Origin: Actinomycetes bacterium
GTDB taxonomy: Bacteria; Actinomycetota; Acidimicrobiia; Acidimicrobiales; RAAP-2
DNA length: 22,074 nt
Assembly (NCBI GenBank): GCA_021784205.1
Contig: JAJXTB010000031.1
Span: 1-22,074 of the forward strand
Reading direction: 5' to 3'
The notes beneath the pieces were generated by a model that was not told the DNA's origin, searched no databases, and saw nothing but the letters and a program-made list of their open reading frames with translations. Position 1 is the first letter of the stretch. Each line of letters opens with the position of its first letter. Shown one piece after another: positions 17,422-22,074 of this stretch. The translations under genes and the position numbers were made by a program.

Positions 17422-17856
17422 TCAGCTCGGGTGGTGGTCGAACGGGGGAGGGACCAGCGAAACGGGGCCGATCTGCATGGTGCGGTCTGCGGACTTGCAC
17501 ATGTCGTAGATCGTGAGCGTCGCCGCGGTCGCGGCGCTCAGGGCGCGCAGGCGGGCGGACTGTTCGACCGAGCACGTCGCGCCAACGGTCACCTCGATGA
17601 GCCCCTCGCGCACGTCGAAATCGACGGCGACCCGTCGCACCGATGCTGGGTCGATAAGCGGCAGAAACGACTCGGCCACCTTGGCGGCCTGGACGGCGGC
17701 GAATCGGGCCGCGGCGAGCACGTCGCCTTTCGCGATCTCGTTGGCGGCAATGGCTTGCGCCGTTTCGGGCCGCATGGAGACGTGACCGCGGGCAATCGCT
17801 CGTTCGCCTAACACCGATGCATCAGGGACGTCTTGCTCGGTCACGGTCGAGTCCAT
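17422..17856 (-). CDS. moaC: MoaC-family protein lacking several active-site residues
   Basis: MoaC makes cyclic pyranopterin monophosphate from the MoaA product in molybdenum cofactor synthesis. The 144-residue protein aligns along nearly the whole family: RAIARGHVSMRPETAQAI, AKGDVLAAARFAAVQAAK, and TLTIYDMCKSADRTMQIGPV. Lys43, Asp118 and Lys121 match E. coli Lys51, Asp128 and Lys131. However, the conserved Cys-His-Pro of PLCHPL is PLIDPA here (Asp69 in place of His77), EMEAL is RLRAL (Arg102 and Arg104 for Glu112 and Glu114), and the C-terminal KSGGKSG is absent. It is therefore either a catalytically dead or a re-purposed paralogue. The ATG at 17856 is the first plausible start; earlier codons of the open frame overlap mogA on the other strand and are arginine/proline-rich. 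It is divergent from mogA. Confidence 0.82.
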   Translation of the reverse strand: MDSTVTEQDVPDASVLGERAIARGHVSMRPETAQAIAANEIAKGDVLAAARFAAVQAAKVAESFLPLIDPASVRRVAVDFDVREGLIEVTVGATCSVEQSARLRALSAATAATLTIYDMCKSADRTMQIGPVSLVPPPFDHHPS

Positions 17857-17939
17857 CGAATCGCCGTCGTTGCGTGCATTGCCATGACAATTCCTACCAA
17901 ATGGTCGTGGGCACTCGGATACGGCGTGACCCAACGGTC

Positions 17940-17945
17940 TACGCT
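17940..17945 (+). promoter_or_regulatory. Possible -10 element for a leaderless mogA transcript
   Basis: TACGCT ends six bases before the GTG at 17952, which would place transcription start at or next to the start codon. No usable ribosome binding site precedes that GTG (CAGGG is too close), and leaderless mRNAs are common in actinobacteria. No clear -35 element was found. Confidence 0.3.
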
Positions 17946-17951
17946 CAGGGC

Positions 17952-18473
17952 GTGGCGCTCCTCGCGAAGGTCTTGACGGTCTCGGATTCGGCGAGCGCCG
18001 GGGAGCGACTTGACACCGCGGGACCGGCAGTCGCGACACACCTGACCCAAGGTGGTTTCGAGGTTGTTGACGAGCGCATCGTGACCGACGGCATCGAGTC
18101 CGTGGCGACGGCACTTCGCGACCTCGCAACGGGGTTCGCCGGACTCATCGTCACAACGGGTGGAACGGGGTTCGCGCCCCGAGATCTCACGCCCGAGGCC
18201 ACGGCGTCGGTGCTCGAGCGCGAGGCGCCCGGCTTCGCTGAGGTGATGCGAGCCACCAGTCCGTACGGCGCACTGTCGAGGGGTCGATGCGGGATCCGCG
18301 GGGAGAGCCTGATACTTAACACCCCCGGTTCGCCCAAGGCGGCGCTCGAGTGCCTGAAGGCCGTGGCGCCGATGCTCTCGCACGCCCTGACGCTGCTCAC
18401 CGGTTCGAGCGATGCTCACCCGCCCGAAACCGGTGGCACGACGGCGATTTCGTCTGACGGACCGACGGCCTGA
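17952..18473 (+). CDS. mogA: MogA/MoaB-family molybdopterin adenylyltransferase
   Basis: Activates molybdopterin by adenylylation before metal insertion. The 173-residue protein shows the family core: KVLTVSDSASAGERLDTAGP at the start, the nucleotide/pterin-binding TTGGTGFAPRDLTPEAT, and LSRGRCGIRGESLILNTPGS with PKAALECL. The GTG at 17952 gives the usual N-terminus; an in-frame ATG at 17901 would add 17 residues unlike the family. The domain proper ends near LTLLTGSS; the last 20 or so residues (to SSDGPTA) form a polar tail whose coding bases overlap the 3' end of moaD on the opposite strand. It is divergent from the MoaC-like gene. MoaB-type rather than MogA-type naming is possible, since the two share this fold. 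Confidence 0.92.
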   Translation: MALLAKVLTVSDSASAGERLDTAGPAVATHLTQGGFEVVDERIVTDGIESVATALRDLATGFAGLIVTTGGTGFAPRDLTPEATASVLEREAPGFAEVMRATSPYGALSRGRCGIRGESLILNTPGSPKAALECLKAVAPMLSHALTLLTGSSDAHPPETGGTTAISSDGPTA

Positions 18474-18652
18474 TCCAACGGGGCGGCATCGCCGTTCACC
18501 CAGAGTTTGCTGTGCGCGACGATCTCGGCGAATGGCGCGCCGAAGTGGGTAACGGCGTTCGCGATCACGTCAGCCACGGTGCTGCCGTCGAAGTCGGCGC
18601 TTCGCACCCCGGCCGCTTCGCGAGCGGGACCGAGAAGGAGCAGTCGACTCAC
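18416..18652 (-). CDS. moaD: MoaD, small sulfur-carrier subunit of molybdopterin synthase
   Basis: Ubiquitin-like sulfur carrier whose C-terminal glycine is converted to thiocarboxylate and donates sulfur to precursor Z. The 78-residue protein has VSRLLLLGPAREAAG at the start, the LWVNGDAAPLDQAVGPSDEI segment and the essential ending VPPVSGG, so it should be functional. The GTG at 18652 overlaps the moaE stop (GTGA) and gives the usual length; an earlier in-frame ATG would add residues read from within moaE. Its last 58 bases overlap the end of mogA in antisense. Confidence 0.93.
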   Translation of the reverse strand: MSRLLLLGPAREAAGVRSADFDGSTVADVIANAVTHFGAPFAEIVAHSKLWVNGDAAPLDQAVGPSDEIAVVPPVSGG

Positions 18653-19119
18653 GGTGCGAGGTCTCCAACGTCCATGATTGCCTGGGCTTCCTCGCTCCAG
18701 GAGGAACCACCCAGCCAGACCTCTCGTTTCCACATGGGCACCGTGCGTTTCACGGCGTCGATGCAGAACTGGGCGGCTTCGAACGCCTCTCGACGGTGCG
18801 GCGAAGAGACGGTGACGACGACCGCGGGTTCACTGATTGACACCGTACCGATTCGGTGGTGGACGGCGATGGCGCGCACGGCGGGCCATCGTTCTCGCGC
18901 CGACCTTGTCACCGCGCGGATGCGCGACTCGGCGAGCGCGATATCGGTCTCGTAGTCGAGCTCGACGATCTCGTGGTCGACGGTTGAGGTCGTGCGTGCG
19001 ACACCGCTGAAGGTGACCACCGCTCCACAGTCGGGACGGGTGACCCACGCAACGAGGTCTTCGGGCCGCAGCGCCGCAGCCGACACCGCCACCCACTCGT
19101 TGTCGTCAGCCTGGGCCAC
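18649..19119 (-). CDS. moaE: MoaE, catalytic subunit of molybdopterin synthase
   Basis: Large subunit that, with MoaD, inserts two sulfurs into cyclic pyranopterin monophosphate. The 156-residue protein has the family pattern: CGAVVTFSGVART, LDYETDIALAESRI, AVHHRIGTVSISEPAVVV, SSPHRREAFEAAQFCIDAVK, and the lysine pair of AVKRTVPMWKRE (Lys124 and Lys131, seven apart like Lys119 and Lys126 in E. coli). The start is a GTG with only a weak AGGG upstream. It leads a two-gene leftward operon with moaD (4-base overlap) and is divergent from modA. Confidence 0.96.
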   Translation of the reverse strand: MAQADDNEWVAVSAAALRPEDLVAWVTRPDCGAVVTFSGVARTTSTVDHEIVELDYETDIALAESRIRAVTRSARERWPAVRAIAVHHRIGTVSISEPAVVVTVSSPHRREAFEAAQFCIDAVKRTVPMWKREVWLGGSSWSEEAQAIMDVGDLAP

Positions 19120-19293
19120 GGTCCAACCCTAGTTTCGAGCCCCGAAACCCTCAGCCGCACCTCCGCTGCGCATCGAACCGCCCGTAGTGCATCTGCGGCC
19201 CTGGTGCAGCGAATCTGACGTAATTGCGACATCATCGCCCTAGTATCAACGCAAGACCGTGACGAGCACGGTCCGCCAGCGGTACCGGGGGAG
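19120..19293. promoter_or_regulatory. Divergent moaE/modA promoter region
   Basis: This 174-base gap must carry promoters in both directions. A TAGTAT hexamer at 19241-19246 could be the -10 of modA, with CTGACG at 19215-19220 as a poorly spaced -35. A 7-bp inverted repeat follows at 19255-19273. No match to the E. coli ModE operator or to a Moco riboswitch was recognised. Confidence 0.45.
19255..19273. promoter_or_regulatory. Inverted repeat in the modA leader, possible operator
   Basis: GACCGTG and its complement CACGGTC surround ACGAG. It lies immediately downstream of the candidate -10 at 19241 and about 20 bases before modA, where a bound repressor or an mRNA hairpin could affect expression. 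Seven-bp arms are weak evidence. Confidence 0.3.
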
Positions 19294-20187
19294 ATGTCCG
19301 TGAGCGAACCGACGAAGTCTCGCGCCGGCCGTGTTCGCTACGGCAGGCGCGCGCTCGCAGGCGCTGTTCTCAGCGTTCTCGTCATCGGTTCCGGCGGCGC
19401 GGCGCACGCGTCGAGCTCAACGTCAAACTCGGTGGACGTGCTCTACGCAGGTTCACTCTTCGATCTCATGCAGTATCAGATCGGCCCGGCCTTTCTGCGC
19501 GCGACCCACGACCACCTCGTCGGCTTCGCGAATGGATCCAAAACCCTCGCCGCTGAGATCAAAGACGGTACCGAGGTCGCCGACGTCTTCGTGAGCGCCG
19601 CGCCGAGTGTGAATCGCGAACTCGAGGGCGCAACGAACGGGAACTGGGTCTCCTCGTACCGGGTGCTCGGCCGTTCGCCGCTGGTGCTCGGCTACAACCC
19701 GTCGTCCAGCTTTGCGGCTGCCCTTCGCACGTCGCCGTGGTACAACGTCGTCGGACGACCGGGATTCCTCCTTGGTCGCACCGACCCCGCGAGCGACCCC
19801 AAGGGCGTCCTCGCGGTCACGGCCCTTCGCGACGCCGCTCGCCGCTTCGATCGTCCACGTTTGGCGACGCTCGCGACGTCCGCGAGCGACGTCTTTACCG
19901 AGACGTCGCTCGTCGGTGAACTCGAAGCCGGCCAGCTCGACGCGGGCTTCTTCTACACCGTGGAGGCATCGGCGGCTCACCTGCGAACGGTCGCGCTCGT
20001 GGGCACGCGTCTCGCCGCCACCTTCACGGTGGCTCTGGTCAACCGGGCACCACACCGCGCCGCCGCTCGCGCGTTCGTTGCGTTCCTGCTCAGTGCCCAG
20101 GGTCGCGCGATCCTGTCGCGAAACGGTATCGCGCCCATCGCCCCGACGCCGGCCGGTCTGACCTCGTCATCACAGCCCGCGCCGTGA
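19294..20187 (+). CDS. modA: Molybdate/tungstate ABC transporter substrate-binding protein
   Basis: Extracytoplasmic oxyanion receptor. The 297-residue protein has a basic N-terminus (TKSRAGRVRYGRR), a hydrophobic signal core and cleavage near AHASS at about residue 40. The mature part starts VDVLYAGSLFDLM and continues with FANGSKTLAAEIKDG, VFVSAAPSVNREL, the GRTDPASDPKG motif and ETSLVGELEAGQLDAGFFYTVEA. The VLYAGSL opening and GRTDP motif are closer to the WtpA/tungstate branch than to E. coli ModA, so the preferred anion is open. The GGGGGAG before ATG 19294 is nearly touching it; GTG 19300, two codons on, is better spaced. Its stop overlaps the modBC start (GTGA), so they are coupled. 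Confidence 0.9.
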   Translation: MSVSEPTKSRAGRVRYGRRALAGAVLSVLVIGSGGAAHASSSTSNSVDVLYAGSLFDLMQYQIGPAFLRATHDHLVGFANGSKTLAAEIKDGTEVADVFVSAAPSVNRELEGATNGNWVSSYRVLGRSPLVLGYNPSSSFAAALRTSPWYNVVGRPGFLLGRTDPASDPKGVLAVTALRDAARRFDRPRLATLATSASDVFTETSLVGELEAGQLDAGFFYTVEASAAHLRTVALVGTRLAATFTVALVNRAPHRAAARAFVAFLLSAQGRAILSRNGIAPIAPTPAGLTSSSQPAP

Positions 20188-22031
20188 GCTACCGAGGAAC
20201 CGCCGGCGGACCGCTGCGCTGGCTCGGCGCACTCGTCGTGGTGTACCTCGCGGTGCCCCTGGTCGCCTTCGTGGCACGGTTCGTTACGACATCGCGGCGG
20301 GGCTTTCACGAGGCGGGCCTCTTCGCGGCGCTGTGGACGTCGCTCAGCGGCGCCACGATTGCCCTCGCGCTGATCACGCTGTGTGGGGTGCCGCTCGCCT
20401 TCGTTCTCGCCCGTTCGCACGGCAGAGTAGCGAAGCTCGTCGGGGTGCTCGTCCAGATTCCACTCGCCCTGCCGCCACTGATGAGTGGCATCGTCTTGAT
20501 CTACCTGGTCGGGCCCTACACGTTCCTCGGGCGACTGTTCCATCGCCAGTTGACCAACTCGTCGGTCGGCGTAGTCATCGCCATGACCTTCGTGGCGGCG
20601 CCCTTCCTCGTCGTGGCGGCGCGCGCCGCGTTCGAGGCGGTCGATCAGAGTCTGCTCGACGTCGCCGAGACCCTTGGTCACGGGGAACTGTCGCGCTTCG
20701 TGCGCGTGGCCGTGCCCGTTGCGTTGCCGGGGATCCGTGCGGGCATGGTGCTCGCGTGGCTGCGGGCCTTTGGCGAGTACGGCGCGGTCGTGGTGCTCGC
20801 CTACAACCCGAACTCGCTACCCATCTACACCTACAACCAGTTCAGCGGGGCCGGGCTCTCGACGACGCTCGCCCCCACGGCGCTCGCCCTCGTGGCAGCG
20901 ACCCTCGTGGTCGCGCTGAGCCGAGTAAGAAGACCCCGGGTGCGGCGTGTGCCCGCGGGCGACGTCGCGTCGCCCCCGGTCGTCGCGGCCGAGCCGATCC
21001 GCTTCGAGGTCGACCACCGGCTGGGCTCGTTCCATCTGACGGTGAGCTGTTCGCGTGCGGCGCACCACGTGGCGGTGCTCGGTCCGTCGGGGTCTGGCAA
21101 GTCTGCCCTGCTGCGCAGTCTGGCCGGGCTGTACGGAACACGGGCCGCACAACTCTGGTGTGGCGACGAGTCCCTCGGCGAGGTTCCTGTCGCGCGACGG
21201 CGCGTGGGCTACGTCGCCCAGGGTTTCTCCCTCTTTCCGCACCTCACCGTCTGGCGACAACTACTCTTCGCTCGCGGGGCGAAACCGGACGTCGCGCGGT
21301 ACTGGCTGGGGCGACTCGGACTCGACGGACTGGAGAGTGCACTGCCGTCGCAACTGTCGGGCGGCCAACGCCAGCGCGTCGCGCTCGCCCAGGTGTTGTG
21401 CGCCGAGCCAACGGTGCTGTTGCTCGACGAACCCTTCTCCGCCCTCGACGTCCCCGTGCGCCAGGATCTTCGTCGCCTGGTGCGCGAGCTCCAGCGTGAG
21501 ACCGGGTTGTCAACGATTCTCGTGACCCACGACCCTGAAGAAGCGGGTTTTCTCTCGACGGACGTGCTGGTGATCAGCGCCGGGGTGGTGTTGCAGTCCG
21601 GTGACAGCCGCGAGGTCTTCGCCCACCCGGCGTCACCCACGGTGGCGCGCCTCCTCGGCATCGCGAACCTACTCACCGGCCGAGTCGTCGATGGCGGTAT
21701 CGAGTGTGGCGACGTCGTCATCGCGGCGAACGTCGACGCCCTCGGCGCGGGCGACGAGGTGTCGTGGAGTATTCGCCCCGAGCGCGTCAACCTCGCCGCG
21801 CCGGGCTCGTCCGGCGCGGCGAGATTGACGACGGTGGTTGGCACGGTCCGTGACGTGGCCTACGTTGGCGTCGCGAGCGACGTGATGGTCGACGTCACGG
21901 GGAGCTTCGAGTTGCTGGTTCGAAGTTCGGACCCGGTCGAGTGGACGATCGGGGACGCTTGTGTGCTCAGTCTGCGCGGTGACGACGTGTCGGTCTGGTC
22001 GCGTAGCGACGCCGAGCCAGTGAGGCGCTGA
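20184..22031 (+). CDS. modBC: Fused molybdate ABC transporter permease and ATPase (ModB-ModC)
   Basis: One 615-residue chain joins membrane channel and motor of the molybdate importer, usually two proteins. Residues about 10-250 form the permease: six likely helices and an EAA-type coupling loop (about 151-185, with LDVAETLGHGELSRFVRVAV). A short basic and proline-containing linker follows (about 252-270). Then comes the ATPase: Walker A GPSGSGKS (Lys306), Q-loop YVAQGFSLFPHL, signature LSGGQRQRVALAQ (about 391), Walker B LLLDEPFSALD (Asp415-Glu416), H-loop THDPEEA. The end (about 495-610) with SWSIRPERVNL resembles a TOBE-type regulatory domain of ModC. The sequence runs through the linker without stop or frameshift. 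All ATPase residues are intact. Two such chains would be expected to form the transporter with ModA. Confidence 0.93.
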   Translation: MSYRGTAGGPLRWLGALVVVYLAVPLVAFVARFVTTSRRGFHEAGLFAALWTSLSGATIALALITLCGVPLAFVLARSHGRVAKLVGVLVQIPLALPPLMSGIVLIYLVGPYTFLGRLFHRQLTNSSVGVVIAMTFVAAPFLVVAARAAFEAVDQSLLDVAETLGHGELSRFVRVAVPVALPGIRAGMVLAWLRAFGEYGAVVVLAYNPNSLPIYTYNQFSGAGLSTTLAPTALALVAATLVVALSRVRRPRVRRVPAGDVASPPVVAAEPIRFEVDHRLGSFHLTVSCSRAAHHVAVLGPSGSGKSALLRSLAGLYGTRAAQLWCGDESLGEVPVARRRVGYVAQGFSLFPHLTVWRQLLFARGAKPDVARYWLGRLGLDGLESALPSQLSGGQRQRVALAQVLCAEPTVLLLDEPFSALDVPVRQDLRRLVRELQRETGLSTILVTHDPEEAGFLSTDVLVISAGVVLQSGDSREVFAHPASPTVARLLGIANLLTGRVVDGGIECGDVVIAANVDALGAGDEVSWSIRPERVNLAAPGSSGAARLTTVVGTVRDVAYVGVASDVMVDVTGSFELLVRSSDPVEWTIGDACVLSLRGDDVSVWSRSDAEPVRR

Positions 22032-22033
22032 GC

Positions 22034-22074
22034 TCAAAAGCCCGAGGGGATCTCCACGCCGACGTTGGTGGCCT
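22034..22074 (-). CDS. Possible C-terminus of a convergent gene, cut by window edge
   Basis: On the minus strand the last bases encode ATNVGVEIPSGF followed by a stop, with codon use like the neighbours. It would converge on modBC with only two bases between stops. Twelve codons are too few to identify a family, and chance is possible. Confidence 0.35.
   Translation of the reverse strand, partial: ATNVGVEIPSGF

Noticed and set aside
17204..17575. Minus-strand open frame of 123 codons ending in a Trp/His-containing segment (KHWHGDFYNPANRC)
   Set aside because: Its N-terminal half is the antisense-frame shadow of the MoaC-like gene and no start with a ribosome binding site lies in the remaining half. 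The tail is protein-like enough to be a gene remnant, but I cannot name a family.
20333..21499. Plus-strand open frame of 388 codons inside modBC
   Set aside because: Arginine-rich alternative frame of the permease-ATPase fusion, which has clear motifs in its own frame.

Overview
The window is GC-rich, gene-dense bacterial DNA. Frequent GTG starts, ATGA/GTGA stop-start overlaps, a full kdpFABCDE locus and small AXA-type secreted proteins suggest a high-GC actinobacterium. The class cannot be fixed from sequence alone; an Acidimicrobiia-like lineage is a guess. No rRNA, tRNA, CRISPR array, phage or insertion sequence was recognised.

Layout. (1) 1-4231: tail of an oligopeptide/dipeptide-type ABC importer ATPase cut by the left edge, a family 5 solute-binding protein, a strong hairpin, and a GH1 beta-glucosidase. 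This reads as an Opp-type importer probably feeding a glycosidase. (2) 4579-12288: the Kdp high-affinity potassium system in one tightly coupled run: a 40-residue membrane protein, then kdpF, kdpA, kdpB, kdpC, kdpD, kdpE. KdpB keeps the TGES and DKTGT sites at the E. coli numbering. (3) 12888-16307: a large LuxR-family ATPase regulator (LAL type), a 92-residue unknown protein and, with a 4-base overlap, an 85-residue secreted protein. (4) 16433-17421: a 20-bp perfect hairpin between convergent genes, an unknown 144-residue secreted protein read leftward, and a gene-poor stretch. (5) 17422-22031: a molybdenum block: MoaC-like protein (-), MogA (+), moaE-moaD (-), then modA and a fused modB-modC (+). 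At the right edge the last 12 codons of a convergent gene may be visible.

How it fits together. ModA and the ModBC fusion would import molybdate (or tungstate). MoaE and MoaD form molybdopterin synthase and MogA adenylylates molybdopterin. MoaA and MoeA are not in the window, and the MoaC-like protein lacks several residues needed for catalysis in the classical enzyme, so a normal MoaC may lie elsewhere. KdpD/KdpE would sense potassium limitation and switch on KdpFABC. The least explained parts are the LAL regulator with its two small downstream genes, the neighbouring secreted protein, the degenerate MoaC, and the small ORF in front of kdpF.
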